Source of the DNA: Roridomyces roridus
Lineage: Eukaryota > Basidiomycota > Agaricomycetes > Agaricales > Mycenaceae
DNA length: 64,000 nucleotides
Direction: 5' to 3'
Assembly: GCA_029378245.1 (NCBI GenBank)
Contig: JARKIF010000007.1
Location: forward strand, 2,232,001 to 2,296,000
Part shown: piece by piece, positions 29,172 to 39,085 of the stretch
Layout of the letters: the number at the start of each line of letters is the position of its first letter
Position numbering within the stretch: position 1 is the stretch's first letter
The notes under the pieces: generated by a model
Told to the model about the DNA's origin: nothing
Seen by the model: only the letters and a program-made list of their open reading frames with translations
Database searches by the model: none
Program-made: the position numbers and the translations under genes

Positions 29172-30707
29172 GAAACCCGACTGGCCGTTCCCCGTTCGGG
29201 AGGGATTGGCGCGGGTTCCCACTGCCATCTGAGCTTCAACAGGGTGGTTTTCATTCCCCCCCGCATGATTTTGTAGGACCGCCATCAGACTAGCTACCAG
29301 GTTTGAATCTACCGGCGCTACCGTAGTAGGCGGCGCCGGGGCAGGTGCCATCATTTGTGATACTGGCGGGGGCACCCCCCGCTGCAGTATTTGACGATGC
29401 TGAATCATCTGCCTCATGACTTCATTCTGGGCCGCTACTTGATAATTCTGATTTGCAATCTGCAGGCTGCGAATCTCATCATCCCGTGGGTCATAGCTTG
29501 TATAGTCCTCGTAGCATTCAGCTTCCATAGCCGCTTCCATAGCCGCCCATTCTTCCGGGGTAGGCTCTCTGTACTCATTCTGATTCAAGGCGCTCATATA
29601 ATTGACCTGGGCAGCTCCTGCCCTCTCTTCAACTATCTGGCTTCTAGGCTTCATTCCTCCCATTGGAATGGCAGTCCCGTCCGGGAAGAAGTCTCTTTGG
29701 CCTACGACCTTGATTTTACTCTCATGAATGTGCTTCCGTCTAACCGGACATTCACCAATGTAATGGCCTGTCGTACGACAATAGTGGCATAGGTCACTGC
29801 CGGGCATTCTAAACCTGACTTCTTGTCTCGGGGGAGGTCCCGATCCTAAAGCCGGCGGTCCCGACGATCCCTTGGAGAGTGATTTGTACAGCTGCGTTAA
29901 CTGGTTCAAATCCTCCTTGTGGTTCTTGTCGCTAACGTCCATTCTATCCTTCATATTCACCAACGAGAGCTTGATTTCCTCCAGCATCCTCGTGGCTTCT
30001 TGGGTTTCAGCTTTCACCGGCCTCTCAGGTGTCAATGATCGCTTCCCTCTCGTCGAGGAGCGTCGGTCAGAGGGTATTGAGAAGGTCTGGCGGCGCCTAT
30101 GCTTTTCGGCGATATTTTCCGCCTCTCTAATAATCTCCTCATATTTATAACCTTCGTCTTCCGGGACATCATCATCTCCCGGTTCCTCATTCTCTCTGGC
30201 ATTGTCGATTTTCAACAATATATGATCTCTAAATGCCTTGGAAAAGACCTCCAAGATCATGGGCACAACCTCTCGGTTCGTGATCAACCCATGCTTCTTG
30301 AGCTTTGGTACTTCCACATTCAATTCTCTGATGAGGTTCATCACGTCCTCATAGTCCTCGAAGTGGACTTCTTCCGGCTGGTACTCCCTCAAGATCTTCT
30401 CCAACTGGCGGACCGACCCAATGTTGTCCTCTTGTGCCGAAGGATAGTTCTTTATGAGCTCCTTTTTAAACGCTTCATACCCCCCGCTATAGGAGCGAAG
30501 AGACTTCCATTGATTAGTTACACGTCTCTTGGTGTATCTGACAATGAACGCGTTCTTTTGGTCATCTGGGGTTCCCGCAAGTTCCATCATGCGTTCCATA
30601 TGATCCAGGAACTCTAGGAGGTCCGACGTTTTCTCGCCATCGAAGGTAGGAGCATTTCTGTCGTACGCTTCGGGCACTTTTCTCGTATGAGTAGCTTGGT
30701 CGGCCAT
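29169..30707 (-). CDS. gag: Gypsy gag with CCHC zinc knuckle
   Basis: A 512-codon ORF from ATG 30707. The capsid-like half has the retrotransposon gag pattern (FDGEKTSDLLEFLDHMERMM near residue 20; TNQWKSL and FKKELIKNY near 60-95). A zinc knuckle CHYCRTTGHYIGEC (CX2CX4HX4C) lies near residue 305. The protein packages the element RNA. The frame stays open upstream of the ATG for about 145 more codons, with protein-like charged text (QQKKAAEAAN), but without another ATG. Confidence 0.88.
   Translation of the reverse strand: MADQATHTRKVPEAYDRNAPTFDGEKTSDLLEFLDHMERMMELAGTPDDQKNAFIVRYTKRRVTNQWKSLRSYSGGYEAFKKELIKNYPSAQEDNIGSVRQLEKILREYQPEEVHFEDYEDVMNLIRELNVEVPKLKKHGLITNREVVPMILEVFSKAFRDHILLKIDNARENEEPGDDDVPEDEGYKYEEIIREAENIAEKHRRRQTFSIPSDRRSSTRGKRSLTPERPVKAETQEATRMLEEIKLSLVNMKDRMDVSDKNHKEDLNQLTQLYKSLSKGSSGPPALGSGPPPRQEVRFRMPGSDLCHYCRTTGHYIGECPVRRKHIHESKIKVVGQRDFFPDGTAIPMGGMKPRSQIVEERAGAAQVNYMSALNQNEYREPTPEEWAAMEAAMEAECYEDYTSYDPRDDEIRSLQIANQNYQVAAQNEVMRQMIQHRQILQRGVPPPVSQMMAPAPAPPTTVAPVDSNLVASLMAVLQNHAGGNENHPVEAQMAVGTRANPSRTGNGQSGF
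29172..29178 (-). promoter_or_regulatory. -1 ribosomal frameshift heptamer at gag/protease boundary
   Basis: On the minus strand G GGT TTC is followed at once by the gag TGA (29171-29169). It fits X XXY YYZ in the gag frame, and slipping back one base reads GGG TTT CTG AAA into the open protease frame. Confidence 0.75.
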
Positions 30708-31111
30708 TGATACGTTCTCTGGGGGGTTTTCAAGGGGGGTTTGTATTTGGTTTTGGTTCGGAAGTACTGCTACGTCCGGGAACTCTGAATCTGAGTCTGG
30801 AGGTAAAGGAACTCGGTGCGGAGCGGGTGGGCTCGACGCGGTGTTGGCTGCTTCTGCCGCCTTTTTCTGTTGGTAGGACTCGCGCCTTCGTGTGGTAACT
30901 TGGGCTGCCTCTTCCCTAGCTTTATCTGCCGGGGTTCTCGCACTGGTGGTGCTGGAGCTTCCTACTTCCTGGGTCTGACCGTTTCCTCTGTTGGAGTTGC
31001 GAGTATTTCTCGGTTTAGGGGCTACCCAAGTGGACCGGATTTGACTCGATGCGCTCTCGTTGGGATCCGTGTCTAGGACAAGGACGTGGGGTAATATCTT
31101 AGTTTGAATTC

Positions 31112-31350
31112 CGGAGCTTAGAGCGTCTACAGAATGGGGCGGGATCGGAGCTTAGAGCGTCGACGAAACCGAAGGGGGTGAGTTGGAGACCGGAGCTTAG
31201 AGCGTCGACAGTAACCGTCTCGATGTAGTTTTAATTCCGGAGCTTAGAGCGTCGACAGTAACCGTCTCGATGTAGTTTGAATTCCGGAGCTTAGAGCGTC
31301 TACAGAATGGTATCTCTCCCTCGAGTTAACCGGAGCTTAGAGCGTCAACA
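31112..31350 (-). repeat. Six-copy leader repeat, period about 46 bp
   Basis: The 16-mer CGGAGCTTAGAGCGTC occurs (plus strand) starting at 31112, 31146, 31191, 31238, 31285 and 31331, spaced 34, 45, 47, 47 and 46 bp, usually followed by KACAG. It lies in the leader between the primer-binding site and gag. Confidence 0.9.
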
Positions 31351-31440
31351 GTTTTTCTCTTGTGGCGTAGCTTTGAAAGCTTTGTTCTTTGTCTCTGGCC
31401 GAAGCCGATGGTTCCTTTTGGTAGTACTCGAAGATTCTGT

Positions 31441-31461
31441 CACCCCTCGCGGTGGGCTCCA
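31441..31461 (-). promoter_or_regulatory. Primer-binding site of the gypsy element
   Basis: Two bases after the 5' LTR the minus strand reads TGGAGCCCACCGCGAGGG, beginning TGG as expected for pairing with a tRNA 3' CCA end. I did not identify the tRNA. Confidence 0.7.
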
Positions 31462-31463
31462 GA

Positions 31464-32554
31464 TGAAACGGTGCACTAGGGTGCGGCCGTGAAATAGATA
31501 CTCTGAGTAGTATCGAATGTAGTGAGATAACTCAACCACAAACTCAACCACTAATCAACCTAAATCTCAACCAATCCAATGCTCGTGTGTGTGTGTTCGG
31601 GGTAGTAGGACAGGCGTCTCGTCCGTCAAAACCTCGGTACAACGTCAAAGGTAACTCTCGGGGGTTCAAGCTCGTCGTGTCCGAACGCGCAGTCTCAAGC
31701 TAACTAGCCGGGGCTCAGTCAAACTCTGGTCTCTAGGTTGTGTTCTGAGCAATTTATTGTCCGCACTGGTCTCACAGATTGGAGGGGTAAAATCTACTAC
31801 TGTACATGCTGTTTTGCTATGGCTTTTATACATTTTGCGGACTGAAGAATATATATGGTATCTGTGATGCCAAGGCCTCGTCTGGCCAATGGCATAGCTC
31901 TCATTCCTCTTTCTGATCGATTCGTCAGGATTGCGTGCTTGATGCCTCAGTCAGCCGTCGATCCTCACGTGCTGCCGGAAGTTCCAGAACGCTCCATCGG
32001 TTTATCTCTTTCCCTCTCAGACTGGCCGGAGGTTTCCTTCTGCCTTAGATGCCTGAACCAGTCTGCCGGGGGCTTGCTAGGCAGGTAATCGACCCACCCG
32101 AACCTCATCATCAAAGGTTGTCTCGGTTGGCTTCTGAGCCGGTGATGCCGGAGGTCGGCACTCTCGGCTTGTTGAACTTCTCTTCTTCTCTATCTCTGGT
32201 CTGTCATCGGCCGGCGTTTAATGACTTGCGGCACCCTCGGATGTGCCTGGATGATAAGGTAATTCATCCTTCGTAAGAACTGATCTCCTTGGGTTCGACT
32301 CCCGGGGAGTACGATTCGAGTATGTCTCTGGTTGGTAAGTGGGACGGGCAGTCCCTTCTATCCTCTTGATCACTCTCGGGCAATGGTACACAGTCGTCAG
32401 CTAATTCCCAGAGCCCTCAAGTCTAATACGCTGCCCCGAGGCGGACACGTACCCTCAATGTTATAATTATGCCTCACTAGTCCCGGGACTTGGTTGTAAG
32501 CTGGAATCACGAAAACGCGTGAATTCCCCGCGTGTAAAAATACACTGCTTATCA
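31464..32554 (-). repeat. 5' LTR of the gypsy element
   Basis: This is 1091 bp with TG/CA ends, and it differs from the 3' LTR at two positions noted (31515 and 31660). It carries the promoter for the sense transcript and lies directly before the primer-binding site. Confidence 0.92.
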
Positions 32555-33480
32555 GCGCGTCGGACACGACGTGCACCGGACAACGCGAGACCTTGGCCGC
32601 CTGATCTGCACACCGATTCACAGGGAAAGAGTGGGATCAACACCGACAGCATGGAGGAGAAGAGATCGGCACCATGAAAGGGAGACGAAGATGGTGCGCC
32701 GAGGAGTCATTGAAGGGAGGGCTAGGTCATTGCGTAAGTAAAGCAAGAGGGATCAATGGATGTAGCCCGACGAACTTGAGAGACCGAGAACAATAACCCC
32801 ACCAGTACTGGGTATTCCGAACGCCACAGGGACCGTCGACTCCTGGTCCCAATCTTGTCGCGCTCCCGGAGCTGTGTCGGGTACAAGTACAAGTACAAGT
32901 AGCGCCAGATGGCTTGAATGGAACGGTCAGTAAGACGAAGGCGCCGCCAAGAGGAATACGTACCGATGTGGCCCAGCGAGGAGATTCAGGTGTGTGTCGA
33001 GAAGGATGAAAAGATCTTGTCAAGCAGCAGAATAAGCTCTGACGAGGACGTGCAAGACGTACCTGGAGGCGGACGGCTTTATGGTCTCGTACAGTACCGC
33101 CATGCCGGCCCCAGCGTACACCCGCGAGTGTGGCTTGATGTTTGCGAGCACTGCGAGCGGGAGAGTGGGACGGTCATTCCTGGGGGTGGTGGGCGTGGAC
33201 AAGAAACGGCGTGGGCGAATGGCCTCTATATATCCGAAGCAGCTCCACGGCTCCACTGTCGAGTCTCCACTGGTGAGGTCAGAAGCTCCATAGGCGAAGG
33301 GAATGTCGACGGAGGGTGACGGCGTTGATAATCTGGGCGAGGTAGGCACCAGGCAATCCGCAGGTGTGAGGCAAGCTGGGGAGAGGCAAGGGAGAGAGGC
33401 AGAGATTTGGCCACTGTCGGGTGTTTTCGGACTCACAGCCTTGGATCAAACCTGACGTCATGGCTCCAACCAATTCAGAT
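32555..33480 (-). other. Unresolved minus-strand ORF region
   Basis: A 138-codon minus ORF (33436-33020) has Pro/Ser-rich and then more ordinary text (HSRVYAGAGMAVLYETIKPS). Candidate donor GTACGT follows at about 33,062. I recognise no family and cannot build a complete gene. A (TACAAG)3 repeat is at 32,883-32,900. This is the right flank of the gypsy insertion and was contiguous with 12,415-12,484 before insertion. Confidence 0.25.
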
Positions 33481-34087
33481 TGAACGTTGAACTCAGAATC
33501 TCCGATTGCCGTTGAACGTCTCGACTCTGTCCGCAGTTGGTCCAGGCCCGGGCTCTACGGCTGGCCATGCACGCCGATGAGGAAGACAAAAGTTGACACT
33601 GAGTCCGGCATTGAAGTCCAGCAGAAGGTTGACTGAAGGTTCTTACCAGTGGCCAAGCAAGTTCTTAAATTGATACCATAGTGTGCCCACCGACGCCCAG
33701 TGCCAGGGCATCCAAACAATCCCCTAGACACTAGCAAGCCCTTGTGAACCAGGTGTTAGCTCAGAATGGGTTGCAAACGGTTATAATCCACCCCGGGGTG
33801 AATTGGAAGCCGTTGCAAGGAACCATAATCCCCTAATCAATTGCAATCCCATGTAATCATTTTGCCTTTTTTCCGACATAGATTCTACAGATACGTTCTA
33901 CAAGCTACTGTGCGATTGGTATTTCGAACGGTGTGGCAGATCGCGCCCTCGGCTCATCCTGCCACACGTATTTACACACATTCTAGAGTACTCACTGTCG
34001 AAGCCTCGATTTAATTATCGTGGCACAAATTGAACGACATTTCTTCGGCTCAACGTTCAACGGTTCGAATCCGGCCAAAGACATACT
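33481..34087. other. Non-coding; hairpin-forming sequence
   Basis: No gene is seen. A perfect 12 bp palindrome CACCCCGGGGTG is at 33789-33800, inside an imperfect hairpin whose arms contain TTGCAAACGG and CCGTTGCAA. The part from about 33,890 on is related to sequence near 39,021 and 41,190. Confidence 0.4.
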
Positions 34088-34580
34088 TAGGGCTCCGACC
34101 CGGCCGTCAGACCATGTTGCGAGGCCTCAAAACGGCCGGGTGGTACCCGTCAGACCCGTCACGGCCGTCATGACGGGTCGGAGGCTCGGAGCGGTGACAG
34201 CCCATGCCTCCAGCTAAATCGACCATCAGATTGATGTCAACGTGATGCCGGCAAGTCAAAATTACGGATTGATACTCGGGAAGCCTCCAGAACCAGCCAG
34301 AACCACAGTAGTGGGCCATCGGGAAGATTGCCGATGACCTGACATGTGCGCTACCCCTGGAGCATCAAGTGATGATGGCAGCTCGGCATAGTTAGTTAGC
34401 CGAGGACCCGTCACCACCCGTCATGGCCCGTCGACGGCCGGGAACGGGTACCCCGTCAGCCAAGGAACCGGACCCGGACCCGGCCGTCAAAATTATGGCT
34501 TCAGAGGGCTGTACGGCCGGGCCGGCACCCGTCGTGACGGCTCGTTGACCCGTCATTTTGACGGTCGGGTCGGAGCCCTA
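34088..34580. mobile_element. Non-autonomous hAT element (MITE), 493 bp
   Basis: The ends are TAGGGCTCCGACCCG inverted repeats, 22 bp with one mismatch, and the element is flanked by a perfect 8 bp duplication GACATACT (34080-34087 and 34581-34588). TAGGG-type ends with 8 bp duplications are diagnostic of the hAT superfamily. The interior has no ORF and repeats the motif CCCGTC/GACGGG many times, so it should fold into a multi-branched structure. Confidence 0.9.
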
Positions 34581-34588
34581 GACATACT

Positions 34589-35005
34589 TTGTGGCTGTTG
34601 CTTTTGTTGAAGTTTATCAGCAAACGTCGAGTCAACTCACGTTAGCAACCATGCAGTGTCAATACCCGAGCGTTGCCCGAGGTGGAGCTCAAGTACAGCC
34701 TTTTTATTGCTTCTATTTGTTCCACTGACATTGAACCTTCTAGTACGTTTAGTAGATATATAAACCCAAGTTTCTGTCGTAGTTAGCATTGAGCAATCGA
34801 ATCTTACTTGCAAACCCCCATTTGCTCAATAGCTTTTCCTCAGTTCAACTTCATGACGGAGTAGCAGATCTCGGGTCATCTGGGAATGTCTTTCAACTTT
34901 GCCTTGGCTACTCACAACTGTGCTCTGTCATATCTCTCACCCTTCAGCTCAATAAAGATTCCTCTCCTTCAAGTTGATACAACAAGACGATGGCAGTAAA
35001 CTACT
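34589..35005. other. Intergenic, no gene seen
   Basis: Only a 62-codon ORF occurs, at 34789-34977. This is the downstream flank of the F-box gene and part of the duplicated P450/F-box block. Confidence 0.4.
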
Positions 35006-35085
35006 TCACTCAATTCGAATAACGCGGAGTAGAGGTGCGGCTTTTTCACCAATGAACGATCGGTTGAGGCCATTCATCCGCGTCA
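35006..35085 (-). pseudogene. Relic of a P450 3' end, fused to the F-box gene tail
   Basis: On the minus strand this reads RMNGL..., then GEKAAPLLRVIRIE and a stop, matching the C-terminus of the P450 at 41513 (ARMNGASVVQPIIS, then KKAAPLRVTRIV). It overlaps the last codons and stop of the F-box gene in another frame. Confidence 0.65.
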
Positions 35086-36742
35086 GCCGCGGAGGAAAAT
35101 GATTTAGATACCGCATCCCAAATATGCATCTCCTCCTCATCCTCCGGCTGATTGAATTCGCAGGATACCCAGTTCAGGGAAGGAAACAGCTCTTTCAGAA
35201 ACTGCCTCACTCCCTCAGCTTCCCCAACTGGGGAGAAGTCGACACTGAGCCATCTCAGCGTGTGCTGCGGGGAATATCGGTCAAAGCTGTTAGACAGTGT
35301 ACGTGTCTCGGTGGCATTGAATAACAGCCTTAGATCTTTGAGCTGCCGGCAAAAAAATGCGAGATATTCGAGGCTGAGCATTGAAGCGTGCGGCCAAAAG
35401 TTGGGAGAGCGGTTGGGGCCGACACAACCGAGAGAAAGCTTCTCGAGCTTTGTCCACGCCTGCGCGAGATTCAACACGGTGGCGTCGTCAATATCGAATC
35501 CGTGGAAAGACTCGAGGGTGAGCATAGTGAGATTCGTGAACGGTTTGAGAATCTGGAGGGTGTCGGGGCGGATAGCGTAGTCGCCAAAGGCGAACTCGTC
35601 TGGTATGAGATCTGATGGCGCATCCACCCAGTCATCTTCAATGTAGAGCCTCGTCAGGTTGGAAGGGGAGCAATGATCTGCGATAGCTGTATATAGAGCG
35701 GTCGTTGTCGAAATCTTAGGGAGCTCAATCCCTTCCGACGTAAAGAAATAGGCGTCGATGGAGGTCAACCGGCTTTCGCCCATGGCTGAGAGGATTTGGA
35801 TCAAGATCTCGGGAGATATAAACCCCGAAATCTCTTCCAGCGCAGGGAACGCTGGCACGGAGCCTGAGAGCTCGGCCACGTCGGGATGGAAGTGGAACTT
35901 GAACCCGGCCATGTAGCTGCTCAAGGATCGGAGATGAGGGAGCCGCGAGAGATGAAGGAGTATTTCGGCATTGATATTAGCCGTATCGAATGAACGGAGG
36001 CGGCTCAAGGGGCGTATACCGTCGTGAATGGCGGCCACAATCGCGGAATCGAAGTCACGTCTCGACGAATGGTTGATGACGATGTCGGTTAAATCGGGCC
36101 ACGCATTTCCCAAGTTGCGCAGTGCGTCCAATTCATCCTCGGACCATCCGGGACTAAATCCCATCGTTGTCAACCGAGGCGCGGAGAGTGTCTCCAGGAC
36201 CGGGAGAACAGTGGGATACCACGTTTCGAGCCATTGTAGCTGCTGAAGATTGGGGAACAGCTGGCTCGTGGGGCACCGTAGCAGAAGACCTTTGAGCATC
36301 TCCAGCCTCGCCATGAAGTAGGACGAGTCAGGAGGGCTTTGATCGTATGAGTCAATGACGAGACAACGGACGCGTCCAAAATACAGGACGGGACGCTCCC
36401 AGTCTGAGGGAACGATTTCGCGGCGAAATTCCTGAGTCGTTTTAGAATTCCACCGCACCCTGCCATCGGGACACGCACCTTGAACCCTCGCTTTCCTCGC
36501 TCCCGGCTCACCCACAAATCTTCCGGAAACAACAGTAGAGCTGGCCTGAGACTGGTTTGGCGGCGCCATAGGATATCCAAAGCAGGATCGCGAAATGTCT
36601 TGCAAGTGCGGGCAATGGATGCAAGATCCCTTTTGGCCTCCGAGCCATGCGCCCAGGGAAGATGGTCTGGATCGCTGCCGAGTGTCCGGACAAAGTCAAA
36701 GATGACATCCAAAATTTCGGGTTGACTGAGCTTGCGGTCCAT
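35046..36742 (-). CDS. F-box/LRR-like protein, about 539 aa
   Basis: Exon 1 is 36742-36512, an 80 nt intron (36511-36432) has the branch motif CTAAAACGAC, and exon 2 is 36431-35046; the join is phase 0. The N-terminus carries the F-box-like motif (LSQPEILDVIFDFV, then LASIARTCKTFRDPALDILWR), followed by the mushroom hallmark DLW/EF and SDWERPVLYFGRVRCL. The rest is irregular leucine-rich repeats (LPHLRSL, LTRLYIEDDW, LTMLTLESFHGFDI). Such proteins serve as substrate adaptors of SCF ubiquitin ligases, and the family is greatly expanded in Agaricomycetes. The last dozen residues (ADEWPQPIVHW) come from P450-derived DNA read in a foreign frame. A truncated paralogue lies at 39811-40860. Confidence 0.82.
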
Positions 36743-37240
36743 GGCGAAGACTATCCCTCTGCCAAAGGCACCGGGGACAAAGACAAAGGGTGCACGCGCG
36801 CGTCACGGAGTCACATTCCGATACTTATCGTAAAGCCGGTTGATGCGTGGCTTTGGATCCGGGCGATCCGCTGCGATAAGACACTGATGGCTACATAATC
36901 TATCGCCGAGTCGGGAATTCCAAAGAAAAACTCAGTTGAAAGAAGACCGGAGACGAGTAATGACTGAGAATGAAAAGGTAGTACGGCGAACGTCGCGCAA
37001 ATAATTACAAGGGAAAAGATGACCGGAGACGAGGACGGACCTCTCTAGATCTCGGCAAAGATGACCCAAGAATGGATGTCTGGGCGGATAGACGGATACG
37101 CGGATGTGGTACCAGTATAGGCCAAGGCTCGGGCAAACCTGGCGTAAGCCCGAGCTGGTTCAACCAGTCCTTCTAAAGATATGTACTCACCAGACTTGGT
37201 ATAAAGCCATACACAACATCCCATTTTCAACCAACCAGAA
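36743..37240. other. Divergent intergenic region
   Basis: This is 498 bp between the divergent F-box and tautomerase starts. It should hold both promoters; I see no clear TATA box or repeat. Confidence 0.5.
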
Positions 37241-37811
37241 ATGCCTTTCCACAGAATTTTCGCGCCGAAGGGTTTCTACTCCCCTGCCGACAAAGCCTCC
37301 TTCGCCGAGTCCATCACCAAAGTCTACTCGATCATTCCCCCCTTCTTTGTCATCGTCGTCTTCATCGACCTCCCCGACGGTGACCTCTTCGTCGGCGGCA
37401 AACCCAGCAAGAATCAAGTCCGCATCGGCGTCGAGCACACCGCGCGTAATTTCACCAAGTGCGTCTGGCTCCGTCTTCCTTCACTTGGGACGCTGAATAA
37501 TCTGGGTCCGCCGCGGCAGCTATGCGGATAAACGCAAATTCATGGAGCGCTATGAAAAGGCGATCCAGCCGTTCACCAAGGAACGCGGGATCGAGTGGGA
37601 AGTCCAGGTCGTTGATTGCGATGTGCGCGAATCTCCTCCGTCGTCCTCCGTGTCTAACAGTTGTTTTTGAACGTATCAGCGTCACCTCTTGACCCTGAAC
37701 GGGATGGAGCTCCCCAAGGAGAATAGCGTGGAAGAGAAGATCTGGAAGGCGGAGAATCGGGCGGTTTCTTACGAAGAGATGGAGGAAATGAAGAGCCGCG
37801 GAATTGTTTGA
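37241..37811 (+). CDS. Tautomerase-superfamily protein (cis-CaaD/oxalocrotonate tautomerase-like), 150 aa
   Basis: Exons 37241-37458, 37520-37622 and 37680-37811 (453 nt in all) are joined over 61 and 57 nt GT-AG introns. The protein starts Met-Pro (MPFHRIFAPKGFYSPADK), so Pro is the N-terminal catalytic base after Met removal, as in the tautomerase superfamily. VRIGVEHTARNF near residue 62 is the conserved strand with the active-site Arg. The C-terminus is charged (EEKIWKAENRAVSYEEMEEM). These cytosolic enzymes catalyse keto-enol tautomerisation or dehalogenation-type hydration; the fungal substrate is usually unknown. The length fits the 130-160 aa subgroup. Confidence 0.82.
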
Positions 37812-38120
37812 ATGTTTACTTGTTGAGAAAGTTGGAGTCGAAATAGGCGGGAATTCATACAGTCATCGTCTCGGAGCGCAAAAAAACGTGGAGGCCATCA
37901 AGTTGTACTTAGTCCAACCTCGAATCGAGCGATTTTGAGATCCTCTCCCGCTCCCCTTTTCTAGTTCAACCTCATACGCCTTCCGTGTGTAAATCGTATT
38001 CCGAGCGTTTTTGAAGATCTCGGCTTACCTCGGCATGCATCTGCACTTGCTACTTAGCTCTCGAGTTTAGATTTCTTGGCAGCTGTGTTCAGTATCATCC
38101 CTCACATGCACACTTCGGGT
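37812..38120. other. Intergenic; part of a local duplication
   Basis: There is no gene. About 37,960-38,090 is clearly related to 41,280-41,410 (shared blocks such as CATACGCCTTC and GGTTTTGCATC-like text), so the flanks of the P450/F-box block were duplicated. Confidence 0.45.
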
Positions 38121-38642
38121 AAATACCTGCTTTTGAGGGCCATTGCTGTTGCATGGCAATCCGAGTCTGGGGCTGTGGAATCGGGATTGAGTGAGGATTG
38201 AGGCGGACTGTTAAGTAGAGCATAGAGCGTAGAGAATCAAGAGGTTGAAGCTTGAATGGAATTTTCCAACGGTGCGGAAACAACGGCGCGCTCCGTGGAC
38301 ATTATGGTACAACAGCACAGAGGTCATCAGAGTCAAAAAGTGAGAAGTGGTTACCACCGGAAGAAAGCGCGGCCTGCTGACTGAATCCGATCTGCTTCTC
38401 GCACTCGGTGGAGATCGTAACCTTGGACCTAGGCCGACGGGTAAGATGATAAGATCCATGTTCAATGTGTAAAGGTGAATGACAAGGGGCCTACCAAAAA
38501 GAGACAAAATGATCGAAACATTACCATGAATGGAAGTGATCCCACCACTGACACTGACGTCATCGAAAAAGTGCGACCCCATTCTTGCGGGAAAACGGCC
38601 GATAAAGCCGAGCTTAAAAATAAATTTTTAAGACTCGGAACA
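38121..38642. repeat. Left arm of a 522 bp inverted repeat
   Basis: This pairs with 39086-39606 in reverse complement and is essentially identical except for one base in an A run (five versus four). The arm contains a minus-strand frame of up to 123 codons, which the indel shortens to 82 codons in the other arm. I therefore do not call it a gene. Confidence 0.92.
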
Positions 38643-39085
38643 TCCAGTTCGCCTCCTTCATACAACAACAACAGAACAAAAACGTACTTCAGACAATTGG
38701 AGTAACGCGGAGAGGCGCGGCCTTCTTCCCTTCAGAAATGATAGGTTGAACCACGGGGGAGGCCCATTCATCCGCGCAACCGTGCCCTCTGGGACTCAGC
38801 CTGGGAGTGAGAAAGAGAACCTGCCAAGAAGTACTAGTTCACATATGATGCGGATCGACTTTGTAGAGGTGCATACCTATTGCCTGTCTGATTCGCAATG
38901 GCGCAATGTAAACCACCGGACGGTTCGAATCCAGCCGTGCGGTGGATGTGATTCATCATTCGACTTCATTATCTTTTTTATTATTTAGCACTGGCCATGG
39001 TATACAGCTGCACACGGCATGAGTACATGGAGCGCGTGCGATCGGTATGTCGAACGGGATGGCAGATCTCGACTCTCGAGTCGCT
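38643..39085. other. Spacer of the inverted repeat, with P450 3' relic
   Basis: This is a 443 bp spacer. From 38689 to about 38,820 the minus strand encodes the P450 C-terminal text (PIISEGKKAAPLRVTPIV and a stop), another relic of the P450 at 41513. Around 38,914-38,936 a tRNA-like B box GGTTCGAATCC sits inside a CCACCG...CGGTGG hairpin. Confidence 0.6.

Larger units (their letters stand above)
12485..32554 (-). mobile_element. 20 kb Ty3/gypsy LTR retrotransposon with antisense cargo genes
   Basis: Two 1091 bp direct repeats (12485-13575 and 31464-32554) begin TG and end CA and are flanked by a 4 bp duplication GCGC (12481-12484 and 32555-32558). The element is read on the minus strand: 5' LTR, primer-binding site, six-copy leader repeat, gag, protease, RT-RNase H-integrase, then about 8.7 kb with six plus-strand genes, a polypurine tract and the 3' LTR. 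The RT-RH-IN order defines Ty3/gypsy. At 20,070 bp it is roughly two to four times the usual size of the family. I found only two LTR differences (12536 A versus 31515 G; 12681 A versus 31660 G), so the insertion is young. The extra length is the cargo, described gene by gene below. Confidence 0.9.

Noticed and set aside
34062..34080. tRNA-like B box GGTTCGAATCC here and again near 38,920
   Set aside because: No full cloverleaf or A box at the right distance; probably chance or a degenerate tRNA-derived repeat.
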